From Aerococcus mictus (GTDB taxonomy: Bacteria > Bacillota > Bacilli > Lactobacillales > Aerococcaceae): a stretch of 64,000 nucleotides of DNA. The notes under the pieces were generated by a model. That model saw only the letters and a program-made list of their open reading frames with translations, made no database searches and had not been told where the DNA came from. The DNA is taken from the NCBI RefSeq assembly GCF_003286595.3, contig NZ_CP132985.1:124001-188000 (forward strand), in the 5' to 3' direction. Positions 51,497 to 60,942 of this stretch are shown one piece after another (the stretch's first letter is position 1; every line of letters starts with the position of its first letter). Both the position numbers and the translations under genes were made by a program.

Positions 51497-52531
51497 CTAA
51501 TCTTCTCCTAAGAGGGCTTTCTTAACGGTTGCGAGGTCATCAGCTAAGCCTAAACCCCCATTGATGCTAATGTCGTTAGAGGTTAGAGAAATGATATGGT
51601 TGTTTTTACCTGCTTTGGTTTCTTGCCAGATAGGTTTTTGTAATTCTGCTTCAATTTGTTCTTGGGAAGTGTTTTCGTCAGCGGTACCCTTATTCTTTAA
51701 GTTAAAGATATTGGAGAGAGAATAGCTAATAATGTAGTCAGGGTCAGCGTCGATGATGGCTTCAGAGGAGAAGTTTACCAGACTACCATCAGTAATCACG
51801 TCGCTTCCAGCTTCCAGGGATCCGTCAGCAATATTCTTGAGGCCGAATTTTTCTAAAATAGAAGCTAGGTAGCTGTCGTCAGAGGCTACCGAACTGCCTT
51901 CTTCGGAGTTAAAGATAATGACGAAGGTTTTTCCGTTCAAGTCTTCGGTGCCTTTTAAGACTTCTTCTTCTTTAGCATTGATGTCATCTACAATACTTTG
52001 GGCCTTGTCTTGGCGGCCGGCTAATTTACCAATGTCTAAGAGGGTCTGTTTGACGTCATCATAGCGGGTATAGTCAAAGTAAACCGGTTCAACCCCAGTC
52101 CCCTCCACTTGTTGGCGGGTCATGCCTTCCAGTTTCTTGTTATTCAAGTAATAGTCCGCCTCGGTTGCAGCCAAGGTTTCTAAGTCAATTTTAGGCCCGC
52201 TACCGACTTTAGGAAGGTCACGGTAGGCTTCAGGTAATTGTTCAGGGGCGTGGGAGGTGACCCCAACCAGGGGAATATCTAAGGCATTGGTCATTTCCGC
52301 TAAGGAGAGGGTCCCAGCTACTAGGGCAGGTTGTTCTTCGCTCCAGTCAGCTTTTTCGGCTGACTCTTCATTTTCTTTAGGAGCCTCTGCTTGGGAGTCT
52401 TGGCTAGCGACTTCTTCGCTTTGCTCAGAGGAAGTGGCTTGGTCGTCATTACCATTGCCGCCGTTTGAACAAGCGGCTAAAAGCGCCAAGGATGTAAGAG
52501 CAGTTAACGTTATCTGTAATTTCTTTCTCAT
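51497..52531 (-). CDS. Siderophore-binding lipoprotein (FecB-like)
   Basis: 344 aa. Lipoprotein signal with lipobox LAAC (Cys21) after a basic start MRKKLQITL. A Ser/Glu-rich linker follows, then the Peripla_BP_2 domain: PLVGVTSHAPEQLPE, KVGSGPKIDLETLAA, DADPDYIISYS. It captures an iron chelate at the cell surface for the FecCD/ATPase pair. First gene of this minus operon. Confidence 0.87.
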   Translation of the reverse strand: MRKKLQITLTALTSLALLAACSNGGNGNDDQATSSEQSEEVASQDSQAEAPKENEESAEKADWSEEQPALVAGTLSLAEMTNALDIPLVGVTSHAPEQLPEAYRDLPKVGSGPKIDLETLAATEADYYLNNKKLEGMTRQQVEGTGVEPVYFDYTRYDDVKQTLLDIGKLAGRQDKAQSIVDDINAKEEEVLKGTEDLNGKTFVIIFNSEEGSSVASDDSYLASILEKFGLKNIADGSLEAGSDVITDGSLVNFSSEAIIDADPDYIISYSLSNIFNLKNKGTADENTSQEQIEAELQKPIWQETKAGKNNHIISLTSNDISINGGLGLADDLATVKKALLGED

Positions 52532-52734
52532 ATGACAATCTCCTATCTCAAAAATTTATCATTTATATAGAATTTTATCATGAAGTATACATACAATGTA
52601 AGCCCTATCAAAAGTTGAGCGATATAAAAGCCCCATATTGTTCGCTATTTAACAAACTTGCTTGCTTTGAGTTGCATACTATGATTCTTTTTGAAAAAAG
52701 AGGTTAAATTGGGAAAAAGATGTGTCGCTTATAT
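52532..52734. other. Divergent promoter region of the siderophore operon
   Basis: No gene. On minus, TGATAAAATTC and AATGATAAAT near 52556-52582 resemble parts of a Fur-type box before the binding-protein gene; weak evidence. Confidence 0.35.
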
Positions 52735-52763
52735 TTGACAAGTCAATTATTTGTGACTATACT
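52735..52763 (+). promoter_or_regulatory. Sigma-A promoter
   Basis: TTGACA (52735-52740), 17-bp spacer, TATACT (52758-52763), 48 nt before the ATG at 52812. Confidence 0.8.
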
Positions 52764-52811
52764 GATAGTGAAAGATGAAATATGACTGATTGAATAGGGA
52801 GATTATCAAAA

Positions 52812-53084
52812 ATGGAAATTACCACTACGAAACTTATTACAATTATTGTCATCCTAGTATTATTAGCTGCCCTTACGGTTTACGTGATCCGTAAAGCTAA
52901 AAAGCCTACTTCATCCCATGATCATAAGGCTAACCGCAAGGAGAAAGAAGTCGATGACCATATTGGCGTGGGTATCGCCCTGGGATTAGGCGTAGGGGCT
53001 TGCTTTGGGGCGCTTTTCGATAATATGCCTCTAGGGATTGGCATTGGCTTATGTATTGGTACCGCTATTGGGGTGAATTATTAA
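52812..53084 (+). CDS. Small membrane protein with glycine-zipper end
   Basis: 90 aa. N-terminal TM (residues 8-26), a charged middle (HDHKANRKEKEVDD), then a Gly-rich C-terminal segment GVGIALGLGVGACFGALF and GIGIGLCIGTAIG that can form a glycine-zipper hairpin in the membrane. Own promoter. Function unknown. Confidence 0.65.
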   Translation: MEITTTKLITIIVILVLLAALTVYVIRKAKKPTSSHDHKANRKEKEVDDHIGVGIALGLGVGACFGALFDNMPLGIGIGLCIGTAIGVNY

Positions 53085-53122
53085 GCTTTCAGTTTTTAGC
53101 TTGGTATGAGCTCCTCCACTAC

Positions 53123-53671
53123 TTAGATTTCAGCTCGATAGAGAAAGCAATCCTTCTCGTGGGAATAAATGATTCCGCAGGCTTGGAGATAAGAGTAGAT
53201 AATGGTGGGACCGACAAAGGCCATCCCCCTCTTTTTGAGGTCTTTAGCAATAGCATCTGATAAAGGACTAGTAGTTCTTCCTAACTCCACGCGTCGTTGG
53301 TCTTGGGTAAAACAGCATAAATAGGCATAAAAGGAGCCGTATTCTTCCTGAATCCTTCGAAAGACTCGGGCATTTTGAATACTGGCCCTAATTTTGGCTT
53401 GGTGGCGGATGATTTTCTCATTAGCTAGTAATTCTTGCACTTTGTCCTCACCATATTGGGCCAACTTACTGACATCGAAGTGGTCATAGGCCTGGCGGAA
53501 GGCTGATCTCTTGTTTAAAATGGTTTCCCAGGAAAGTCCGGCTTGAAAGGATTCTAAAATCAACATTTCAAAAAGATAATCATCCTGGAAGTTAGCCACA
53601 CCCCATTCCTGGTCATGGTAATTGATGTATAAGGGATTAGCTAAATTGCACCAATGGCAGCGTTGCATCAC
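53123..53671 (-). CDS. tag: DNA-3-methyladenine glycosylase I
   Basis: 182 aa. Zn ligands at both ends (RCHWC near the start, NYHDQEWG, and SHEKDC near the end), with the conserved LILESFQAGLSWETIL and GRTTSPLSDAIAKDL plus MAFVGPTIIYSYLQA. Removes 3-methyladenine from DNA. Overlaps ogt by 4 nt. The second Met gives the usual Cys4 numbering and could be the real start. Confidence 0.93.
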   Translation of the reverse strand: MMQRCHWCNLANPLYINYHDQEWGVANFQDDYLFEMLILESFQAGLSWETILNKRSAFRQAYDHFDVSKLAQYGEDKVQELLANEKIIRHQAKIRASIQNARVFRRIQEEYGSFYAYLCCFTQDQRRVELGRTTSPLSDAIAKDLKKRGMAFVGPTIIYSYLQACGIIYSHEKDCFLYRAEI

Positions 53672-54204
53672 TTATGACCTCCTTTGGGCCAGGTAAATTG
53701 ACGCATATCCTGGCCTTCTAACTTGAGCAGTTGGTATTTATTCTCTAAGCCACCAGCATAGCCGGTGAGTTTCTTATCCTTGCCCACTACCCGGTGACAG
53801 GGAATGATCAGGCAAATTGGGTTCCAACCGACCGCCCCACCCACCGCTTGGGCCGACATGCTTGCGATGTGACGCTTTCTAGCAATCTTATCCGCAATTT
53901 CCTGGTAGGTCATGACTTGGCCGTAGGGAATTCTTAGCATGATCTCCGCTACCTCTTGGCGGAAAGGCGTAGGGTCTTGGAGCCGAAATTTAGGGATAAA
54001 TTGAGGATTTTCTCCAGAAAAATAAGCATCTAACCAGACGATACTTTCTTGGAAAGGTCGGCTGGTTTTTTTAGCGTTTTCTTGATTAAGTCTGCTAGCA
54101 TCCTTTGACCCCGCAAAATAAAGCCCCGTCAAGGCTTGACCATCACTTCTTAGGATAATATCATCGAAGACTTTGGGGGTGGAATAAGTCCAGGTAAAAA
54201 GCAA
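53668..54204 (-). CDS. ogt: Methylated-DNA--protein-cysteine methyltransferase
   Basis: 178 aa. Active-site IIPCHRVVGKDKKLTGYAGG with the acceptor Cys, after IPYGQVMTYQEIADKIA and the DNA-binding Arg finger region (MSAQAVGGAVGWNP). It has an N-terminal Ada-like domain of ~90 residues. Directly reverses O6-alkylguanine. First gene of a two-gene alkylation-repair operon with tag. Confidence 0.92.
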   Translation of the reverse strand: MLFTWTYSTPKVFDDIILRSDGQALTGLYFAGSKDASRLNQENAKKTSRPFQESIVWLDAYFSGENPQFIPKFRLQDPTPFRQEVAEIMLRIPYGQVMTYQEIADKIARKRHIASMSAQAVGGAVGWNPICLIIPCHRVVGKDKKLTGYAGGLENKYQLLKLEGQDMRQFTWPKGGHK

Positions 54205-54401
54205 AGTGTGCCCCTCCTTTTTGTGGAAAAACGGTTATCAATCGATCAGTCTTATTGTAACATGTTGCTTTTGGGGAGCCGTGTCCTGTCAAATAATGAT
54301 TGCTCTTTTATCCTTGACAAGATCTATTTATATTCGTTTTTTGTTATAATAGAAGTAGAAAGATAAGTAAAGTTTAACTAGAAAAAGCAGGAGTGAATCT
54401 T

Positions 54402-54692
54402 ATGAAAAACGGTTTATTTATTCGCTTAGTCGCTTATTTTATTAGTAGCTTTTTTACCTTTGTCGTTTATTTCTTATTGACGGATTATTTTGGGATTGAA
54501 CTCACTCAATTTCCTGGTATTTTATTTGGGCTCTACTTAGCCCTGGCTTGGTTCCTCTTTCCGAAAGTCGTACTAACCCTCCCATACGATTCCGAGGCGG
54601 GTTATATGGTTACCAGTAAGATTCTCTATCCAATCTATTTCTTAATTAGTCCAATTTTATTCTTATATTGGCACTTTAAACGGGTGCTTTAA
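54402..54692 (+). CDS. Small membrane protein
   Basis: 96 aa from ATG 54402 (AGGAG seven nt upstream). Three hydrophobic segments: FFTFVVYFLLTDYF, FPGILFGLYLALAWFLF and ILYPIYFLISPILFLYWHF. A TATAAT at 54346 may be its -10. Not recognised. Confidence 0.55.
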   Translation: MKNGLFIRLVAYFISSFFTFVVYFLLTDYFGIELTQFPGILFGLYLALAWFLFPKVVLTLPYDSEAGYMVTSKILYPIYFLISPILFLYWHFKRVL

Positions 54693-54737
54693 GGGTGTTG
54701 GAAAAAAGGTATGCTCCATTCACTAATAAAGACAATA

Positions 54738-54775
54738 AAATTCGCCTAGTTCTTACCACTGGGCGGATTTTTTCA
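54738..54775 (+). terminator. Terminator after the small membrane gene
   Basis: AATTCGCCTAG and CTGGGCGGATT around a 9-nt loop with T6 after. Confidence 0.75.
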
Positions 54776-54889
54776 AATTCATTTCAATAATCAAAAGGGG
54801 CTGAGCCGGGGAAGACTACTTTGTCCAACAGACATGGTAGAATACTTTGGAGAGAGTCCTTCAGAAAAAATGGAAAGGGATGGGAGTAC

Positions 54890-55627
54890 ATGGAAGGCGC
54901 CTTTACTGTGAATTTTACCCGGATTGAAAGGATTCCTCTGGTGGAGATCTATTCACAAGAACAAGAATCTAAAGATATTGTGATTGGCTATCACGGGTAT
55001 AAATTGAATAAGGAAGCTTTGATTAAACAAGGATTGATCTACGCTGCCAGCGGTTTCCATGTCTTCCTGCCCGATGCGCCCCTCCACGGTGACCGCCAAA
55101 TTGATCCCTTCCCCGAGACTTCTATTAAGATTATGCCCGGAATTATCGTGCAGAGTTTTACCGAGTTTCCCCGTTTACTGGCTGCGATTCAAGAGCGTCA
55201 GGCGGTTGACCGGGTCTTTGTCTATGGGGCCTCTATGGGTGGCATTATGGCTGCCATGATCGGGACGGCATACGCGGAGCGATTAAGTGGGTTAGCTATT
55301 CACATTGCTGGGATTAATTTAGAGGACCAGATGAAAAGAATTTACGGTGACCGCTATCCTGAGGAGTTGGATTCAGAAGCTTTGGAAATTATCCTAGCAA
55401 ACAGTCCGACCGCTCATCCGGACCAATTTTTAAGCCGGCCGGTCTATATCTTTAATGGCGGTTCTGATGATGCTGAAATCTTGGCATTCAACCAGCGCGA
55501 TATTCAAGAGTTAAAGGCTGATTTTCCCCAAGCCCGCTTGGAATGGACGGTTTTAGATGAAGTCGGCCACCGGGTACCGAGTCAAATCAGCAGGCAAACG
55601 GCAGCATTCTTTCAGTCTAGTTTCTAA
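54890..55627 (+). CDS. Alpha/beta hydrolase
   Basis: 245 aa from ATG 54890 with GGGAG just upstream. Nucleophile elbow GASMGG, acid in FNGGSDDAE, catalytic His in DEVGHRVPS, and an IGYHGYKLNKEAL oxyanion strand. DAPLHGDRQ matches DATNHGERQ of the hydrolase at 7218-7982, so the two are distant paralogues. Cytosolic; substrate unknown. Confidence 0.75.
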   Translation: MEGAFTVNFTRIERIPLVEIYSQEQESKDIVIGYHGYKLNKEALIKQGLIYAASGFHVFLPDAPLHGDRQIDPFPETSIKIMPGIIVQSFTEFPRLLAAIQERQAVDRVFVYGASMGGIMAAMIGTAYAERLSGLAIHIAGINLEDQMKRIYGDRYPEELDSEALEIILANSPTAHPDQFLSRPVYIFNGGSDDAEILAFNQRDIQELKADFPQARLEWTVLDEVGHRVPSQISRQTAAFFQSSF

Positions 55628-55651
55628 ATGAGATGACTCAAATTCAAAAAA

Positions 55652-55695
55652 AGAAGCACAGTTCCTTGATTAAAGGAGAGCTGTGCTTCTTTTGC
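55652..55695. terminator. Bidirectional terminator
   Basis: AAGAAGCACAG and CTGTGCTTCTT with a loop partly paired by TTCC/GGAG; ends the hydrolase on plus and the RHH gene on minus. Confidence 0.88.
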
Positions 55696-55697
55696 TT

Positions 55698-55892
55698 TTA
55701 TTCAATATCCAAATCGATGCGGTCGTTCATGGTTTCGCTAACATATTTGCCGTCTTTCTTACGCTGCTTGACACATTCGGTAAGCAGGTATTCGATTTGC
55801 CCGTTAAGGGAGCGAAAGTCATCCTCGGCCCAGGCAGCTAATTGCTCATAGAGCTTTTGCGAAATGCGGAGCGGGACTTGTTTCTTAGCCAT
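55698..55892 (-). CDS. Arc-type ribbon-helix-helix protein
   Basis: 64 aa. VPLRISQKLYEQLAAWAEDD gives the beta strand and first helix, FRSLNGQIEYLLTECVKQ the second helix of an RHH fold. It overlaps the SPFH gene stop by one nt. An SPFH gene followed by an Arc-like gene is a conserved pair in Firmicutes; the RHH protein may be its regulator. Confidence 0.8.
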   Translation of the reverse strand: MAKKQVPLRISQKLYEQLAAWAEDDFRSLNGQIEYLLTECVKQRKKDGKYVSETMNDRIDLDIE

Positions 55893-56923
55893 TAGTAAAG
55901 ACTTCCTGAGTTCACGATGGGGGAGACTTCGCTATTGCCACAGAGCACGACTAAGAGGTTGGAAACCATGGCTGCCTTGCGTTCCTCATCTAAGTCGACG
56001 ACTTGCTTGTCTTCAAGCTTGTCCAGAGCCATCTCTACCATGCCAACCGCGCCATCAACGATCATAGCCCGGGCATCAATGAGGGCAGAAGCTTGTTGTC
56101 GTTGTAGCATGGCTGCGGCGATTTCAGGCGCATAGGAGAGATGGGTGATGCGGGCTTCGACAATTTCCAACCCGGCAAAGTCCACCCGATTTTGGATTTC
56201 TTCCTTAATTCTAAGGGCAACAATTTCACTCGACCCACGCAGGGACCCGTCATCGGGTTCACCATCCCCGGTGGTATCAATTTCAAATTGTGGATTCACA
56301 TCATATGGATATTGGCGAATAATGTTACGGAGGGCAGAATCGGTTTGTAAGGACAGGTATTCTTTATAATTGTCAACATTGAAAACGGCCTTAGCGGTGT
56401 CACTCACCCGCCAAATGACAGCAATGCCAATTTCAACCGGGTTCCCCAAGTAGTCATTAATTTTTTGCTTACTGTTATTTAAGGTCATGGCTTTGAGGGA
56501 GATTTTCTTGCTAGGGCCAAGCGAAATTTCCATTCCATTTTGATCTTTGGCCGACTTCTTTTCGGCTTTTCGGACGTCTCCACTTTGACCGAGATAGGTG
56601 CCGGCCGCGGGATTGATGGCTTGGCAGAAGGGGTTAACAAAGTAAAAACCTTCGCCCTTAAGGGTACCAATATATCTACCAAAAAGGGTCAAAACTAATG
56701 ATTCCTGTGGGCTTAACACTTTAAGTCCAAAGAGAATTAACCAGGCTAAGGCCAGGTAGGCGATCGCTAGTAGGTTAACTAGGGGATGTACTTGGAGGAT
56801 CAGGAGGATGGCAGCGAGGACAAGACCGATAATATAAGTGATCAGTACGGTCATCCCGTTTTTCTTACCGGTTAAAACAGTTTCCGTAATTCCAGTGTCT
56901 AGTTTCTTATCTGTATTAGCCAT
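55892..56923 (-). CDS. SPFH/Band 7 domain membrane protein
   Basis: 343 aa. Two N-terminal hydrophobic helices (residues ~25-42 and 47-68), then a Band 7 domain starting [29 protein letters not shown] (shortened: residues ~73-102). A helical tail follows ([19 protein letters not shown]). Typical of flotillin/stomatin-like membrane scaffold proteins. Coupled to the RHH gene. Role likely in membrane domain or stress organisation; not proven. Confidence 0.85.
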   Translation of the reverse strand: MANTDKKLDTGITETVLTGKKNGMTVLITYIIGLVLAAILLILQVHPLVNLLAIAYLALAWLILFGLKVLSPQESLVLTLFGRYIGTLKGEGFYFVNPFCQAINPAAGTYLGQSGDVRKAEKKSAKDQNGMEISLGPSKKISLKAMTLNNSKQKINDYLGNPVEIGIAVIWRVSDTAKAVFNVDNYKEYLSLQTDSALRNIIRQYPYDVNPQFEIDTTGDGEPDDGSLRGSSEIVALRIKEEIQNRVDFAGLEIVEARITHLSYAPEIAAAMLQRQQASALIDARAMIVDGAVGMVEMALDKLEDKQVVDLDEERKAAMVSNLLVVLCGNSEVSPIVNSGSLY

Positions 56924-57070
56924 GGGAGTCTTCCTTTCTAATAAGACCAGTGACGATTAGCCCCTGATAGGTAAATGACCAGGTTGACCGGCTGAGAAAG
57001 AATGGCCATTGCTATCCTAGGGCTAAAAAACTTTTTATCTTTCAACTCAGCTTCTAAGTGTCTATCTATT

Positions 57071-57089
57071 TGATATCTTTATGATATCA
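57071..57089 (-). promoter_or_regulatory. Palindrome upstream of the SPFH/RHH operon
   Basis: TGATATC-TTTAT-GATATCA, 7-bp perfect arms, about 150 nt before the SPFH start. A candidate site for the RHH protein. The rest of 56924-57299 shows no gene. Confidence 0.4.
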
Positions 57090-57299
57090 CTTTGAAACGG
57101 GACAGGCAAGAAAAGAACGATTAAATCCAAAAAATACCGTCAAAAAGATTTGTGAGTTAATTTAAAAGTTGTTTTAGGGCTAGTTTTTAGGGATAAATTA
57201 GTATATGATGGTAAAAATTTAGCTTTACTAGTAATTGCAAGATCAGCGTATTTTTACAAGCGCTAAGTAGCAGGTCAAGTGAATCGAGGAGGATGAAGC

Positions 57300-57530
57300 A
57301 TGCTGGAAGTAATTGGTGTAGGAATCGTGGTTTATTATCTGGTGGGCTGGAAAAAGCAGAGAAGTCAAAACGCTTCTGATTCCAAGAGTGACTCCAAGCA
57401 GCCTTTTATGAGCTCGCTTAGCTGGTCGCTCTGCTTACTGGCCTGTATGGGGGTTATTTTTCATAAATTACCCCTCTACTTAGGTCTAGGTCTACTGCTC
57501 TTAGTTATTGATTATTTTGATAGGGCCTAG
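57300..57530 (+). CDS. Small membrane protein
   Basis: 76 aa, ATG after GAGGAGGATGAAGC. N-terminal TM (VIGVGIVVYYLVGW), a Ser/Lys-rich loop, then two C-terminal TM segments (LSWSLCLLACMGVIF and LPLYLGLGLLLLVIDYF). Not recognised. Confidence 0.6.
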   Translation: MLEVIGVGIVVYYLVGWKKQRSQNASDSKSDSKQPFMSSLSWSLCLLACMGVIFHKLPLYLGLGLLLLVIDYFDRA

Positions 57531-57567
57531 GCGTTCGGTAAAATACAGGGAGTAATATATAAGAAAA

Positions 57568-57606
57568 CGGTATAGCCGGCTTATATAGCTAGCTATACCG
57601 TTATTT
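57568..57606. terminator. Bidirectional terminator at the end of the trp operon
   Basis: CGGTATAGC and GCTATACCG around an ATATAGCTAG region, T-rich after. It ends both the small membrane gene and trpA. Confidence 0.85.
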
Positions 57607-58380
57607 TTATTTTATGGCTTGGACAATGGATCGAGTAAAGTCACGGATTGGTTGTTCAGCTTGATCTTGATATTGGTCGATTAGTTTAATGATAGCAGAC
57701 CCGATAATTACCCCATCAGAGAGGTCAGCCATTTCCTTAGCCTGGCTAGGATTTGACACCCCAAAACCGATGGCAGCTGGAATATCAGGGTTGGCTTGGC
57801 GAATAGCTTGGACCATGGCGTCGAGGTCCGTTTGAATGTTTTGTCTGGTCCCGGTCACTCCCAGTGAAGACACCACATAAAGAAAGCCTTCTGCTTCTTT
57901 GGCAATTTTATGGATGCGGTCATGGGAAGTGGGGGCGACCAGAGAAATCAAGGCGACATCATATTTTTGACTGTAGGGGAGGAGTTCGCCTTTTTCTTCG
58001 TAAGGTACATCAGGCAGGATTAAGCCTTGGATGCCCACCTCTTGGCAGCGGCGCATAAATTTCTCAGGGCCGTAACCAAAAACGATATTGGCGTAAGTCA
58101 TAAAGACGAGGGGAATATCGATCTTCTCTTGGAGGCGTTCGACCATAGCGAAGACGTCATCGGTACGCAGGCCAGTCTTTAAGGCGGTTTCAATGGCGTG
58201 TTGGATGACAGGGCCTTCCGCGGTAGGATCGGAGAAGGGAATGCCGATCTCAATTAAACTGGCACCCTCCTCAGCCATGGCTTGGATATATCTTTCCGTG
58301 CTGGCTAGGTCAGGGTAGCCGGCGGTAATGTAAGGGATAAAGGCTTTTTTATTTTGGAAAACGGATTGAATACTAGTCAT
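57607..58380 (-). CDS. trpA: Tryptophan synthase alpha subunit
   Basis: 257 aa from ATG 58380, overlapping trpB by 8 nt. Catalytic Glu and Asp lie in [28 protein letters not shown] and [10 protein letters not shown] (phosphate loop) follow. Cleaves indole-3-glycerol phosphate and passes indole to TrpB. Last gene of the operon. Confidence 0.96.
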   Translation of the reverse strand: MTSIQSVFQNKKAFIPYITAGYPDLASTERYIQAMAEEGASLIEIGIPFSDPTAEGPVIQHAIETALKTGLRTDDVFAMVERLQEKIDIPLVFMTYANIVFGYGPEKFMRRCQEVGIQGLILPDVPYEEKGELLPYSQKYDVALISLVAPTSHDRIHKIAKEAEGFLYVVSSLGVTGTRQNIQTDLDAMVQAIRQANPDIPAAIGFGVSNPSQAKEMADLSDGVIIGSAIIKLIDQYQDQAEQPIRDFTRSIVQAIK

Positions 58381-59557
58381 AAATTTCTTCCCCCCGGTAA
58401 CGTGCAATGGCGGCACAATCCTTATCACCACGACCAGACAAGGTAATACAGATAATCTGGTCGGGGCGCATGGTTTTAGCTAATTTGATGGCATAGGCGA
58501 CGGCGTGAGCGGATTCGATGGCGGGAATAATCCCTTCTACCCGGCTAAGGTATTCAAAAGCTTGGACCGCTTCTTCATCCGTGATGGGAACATATTGGGC
58601 CCGCTTTCTGGCAGCTAAATTGGCGTGTTCAGGGCCAATGCCTGGGTAGTCAAGACCAGCGGAGATGGAATAGACAGGGTTGACCTGGCCATCCGCATCT
58701 TGGGCGATGATGGTCTTCATGCCGTGGTAGACCCCTGGACGGCCCACTTGCATGGTGGCAGCGGTATCTGGACTATCAACCCCATGACCCGCGCCCTCGC
58801 AACCGAATAATTGCACTTCAGGGTCATCGATAAAGGCGGCAAAAGACCCAATCGCGTTGGACCCGCCTCCCACACAGGCGAGGACAGCATCCGGCAAGCG
58901 GCCTTCGCGTTGGAGAATTTCTTGGCGCATTTCTCTCGAAATGACACTTTGGAAGTCACGTACCATGGTTGGGAAGGGGTGAGGGCCCATGGCCGAACCA
59001 ATGCAATAGTGGGTGTCTTCCATGCGCCGGCTCCATTCTTTCATGGTTTCATTGACGGCATCCTTTAAGGTCCCAGTCCCTGAATCAACGGCCACCACCT
59101 GGGCGCCGAGTAGCTTCATCCGGTAAACATTTAAGGCCTGGCGTTCGGTGTCGTGCTTACCCATATAAACCACACAGTCTAGGTTCAACAAAGCACAGGC
59201 TGTTGCAGTAGCAACACCGTGCTGGCCAGCCCCGGTTTCAGCAATGATCCGGGTTTTACCCATCTTTTTAGCTAGGAAAACTTGGCCGAGAACATTGTTA
59301 ATCTTATGGGCCCCAGTGTGGTTGAGGTCTTCACGTTTGAGATAGATCTTTGGTCCCCCCAAGTCTTCCGTCATATTCTTGGCATAATAGAGTAGGCTAG
59401 GGCGGCCAGCGTAATTATTTAATAAATCGGTTAATTCGCTTTGGAATTCAGGATCATTCTTATATTTATTGTAGGCAGCTTCTAATTCAATGACAGAGGG
59501 CATCAGCGTTTCTGCTACGAATTGTCCACCGTATTCTCCAAATCTTCCTTTAGACAT
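58373..59557 (-). CDS. trpB: Tryptophan synthase beta subunit
   Basis: 394 aa, normal length. PLP lysine in [12 protein letters not shown], phosphate-binding GGGSNAIG, and [13 protein letters not shown] at the start. Condenses indole with serine. Overlaps trpF by 8 nt. Confidence 0.97.
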   Translation of the reverse strand: MSKGRFGEYGGQFVAETLMPSVIELEAAYNKYKNDPEFQSELTDLLNNYAGRPSLLYYAKNMTEDLGGPKIYLKREDLNHTGAHKINNVLGQVFLAKKMGKTRIIAETGAGQHGVATATACALLNLDCVVYMGKHDTERQALNVYRMKLLGAQVVAVDSGTGTLKDAVNETMKEWSRRMEDTHYCIGSAMGPHPFPTMVRDFQSVISREMRQEILQREGRLPDAVLACVGGGSNAIGSFAAFIDDPEVQLFGCEGAGHGVDSPDTAATMQVGRPGVYHGMKTIIAQDADGQVNPVYSISAGLDYPGIGPEHANLAARKRAQYVPITDEEAVQAFEYLSRVEGIIPAIESAHAVAYAIKLAKTMRPDQIICITLSGRGDKDCAAIARYRGEEIYD

Positions 59558-60155
59558 TTTTTACCATCCTTACTATTTCTTTGATTTTATCTGGGTCCTT
59601 GTCTCCTTGACTTTCTACTCCGGTCGAGAGGTCCAAGCCTGCGGGGTGGACTTGGTTCATAGCGGCTTTTATATTGGTGACATTGAGGCCTCCGGCGAGG
59701 ATAAAGGGGCGGTCGAAATCCTCTAAGAGCTTCCAGTTAAAAGACTTGCCGCTGCCGGCTTCCTTATAGTCGAGAAGAATCTGGTCAGCGGGACTGGTTT
59801 TAGCCCTTGCTAAGTCGCTAGCCTCACTAATGGCAAAGGCCTTCCAAATGGACTTGTTAGTGAGATTTTGTAAATTGATAATATCAGCTGGGCTTTCTCG
59901 GCCATGCAGTTGGGCGATATCGATGACACCTTCATTTAATAAGTCAGCAATAATTTCTAATGGATAGTTGACGAAGACACCCACCTTTTGAATCTTGGGG
60001 TCGACGGCTTGACTCAAGTCTTTGAGGGTTGAGAGATTAACTGAGCGCTGACTTTTGGGATAATCGACAATGAAACCGACATAGTCAATGGGTAGGGGGT
60101 TACAGTAGCTGATATCGACTAGCCGCTTGAGGCCGCATATCTTAAGCTTGGGCAT
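59550..60155 (-). CDS. trpF: Phosphoribosylanthranilate isomerase
   Basis: 201 aa. Catalytic Cys in [10 protein letters not shown] and Asp in the C-terminal region (GLDLSTGVE), with QLHGRESP and LAGGLNVTN. Overlaps trpC by 14 nt. Isomerises PRA to CdRP. Confidence 0.95.
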   Translation of the reverse strand: MPKLKICGLKRLVDISYCNPLPIDYVGFIVDYPKSQRSVNLSTLKDLSQAVDPKIQKVGVFVNYPLEIIADLLNEGVIDIAQLHGRESPADIINLQNLTNKSIWKAFAISEASDLARAKTSPADQILLDYKEAGSGKSFNWKLLEDFDRPFILAGGLNVTNIKAAMNQVHPAGLDLSTGVESQGDKDPDKIKEIVRMVKNV

Positions 60156-60942
60156 GGTGACTGACCTTTCGAAAGGCTTGGATAAGGGCGCTGGGGTCGT
60201 TTTGACGCATCAAAGCTTCGCCCACCAAGACGGCATCGGCGCCAATTTCATTCAGGGACTGAATATCTTCTGGACCTCGTACCCCGCTTTCTGCGACAAA
60301 GAGGACCGAATCAGGAACCCGACTCCTTAGCTCGGCTGCATGGTTGAAGTCGACTGAGAAGTCCTTTAAGTTACGGTTATTGATCCCGATAATCTTAGCG
60401 CCACAGGCTAAGGCCAGGTCGATTTCTTCCAGATTATGGGTTTCTACTAGGGCACTGAGGCCCAGGTCATCACAAATACTGAGATAGTTTGATAACTTCT
60501 TGGCGTCTTGGTCTAAAAGGGAGCAGATAATCAAGACCGCATTGGCGCCCATGATTTTAGCTTCATAGATCTGATAGGGGTCGACGGTAAAGTCTTTTCT
60601 AAGCATGGGCAGGGCAACGGATTGGCGGATTTCTTCAAAGATTTCCTTAGACCCCATAAACCATTTGGGTTCAGTCAATACCGAGATGGCGTCCACCTGA
60701 TTGTCTTGGTAGTGCTTGGCAATGTTTAAGTAGGGAAAGTCTGGAGAAATCACTCCTTTAGAGGGGGAAGCCTTCTTGATTTCAGCAATCAGGCTCAGTC
60801 CGTCCTTGGCCAAGGCCTGTTCAAAGATAAATTCTCCCTTAGCAAGACTGAGTGCGCGCTCTTTAAGGGCTTCTAGGGGGAACTTGGCCTGACTGGCTTG
60901 GACCCGTTCCTTACTATGTAAGGCTAACTGCTTCAAGATCAT
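60142..60942 (-). CDS. trpC: Indole-3-glycerol phosphate synthase
   Basis: 266 aa from ATG 60942, with AAGGAGT six nt upstream. Motifs: LIAEIKKASPSKGVI, VLTEPKWFMGS, LRKDFTVDPYQIYEA, GINNRNLKDF, VAESGV. Start lies inside trpD by 29 nt. Closes the indole ring. Confidence 0.96.
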   Translation of the reverse strand: MILKQLALHSKERVQASQAKFPLEALKERALSLAKGEFIFEQALAKDGLSLIAEIKKASPSKGVISPDFPYLNIAKHYQDNQVDAISVLTEPKWFMGSKEIFEEIRQSVALPMLRKDFTVDPYQIYEAKIMGANAVLIICSLLDQDAKKLSNYLSICDDLGLSALVETHNLEEIDLALACGAKIIGINNRNLKDFSVDFNHAAELRSRVPDSVLFVAESGVRGPEDIQSLNEIGADAVLVGEALMRQNDPSALIQAFRKVSHHAQA

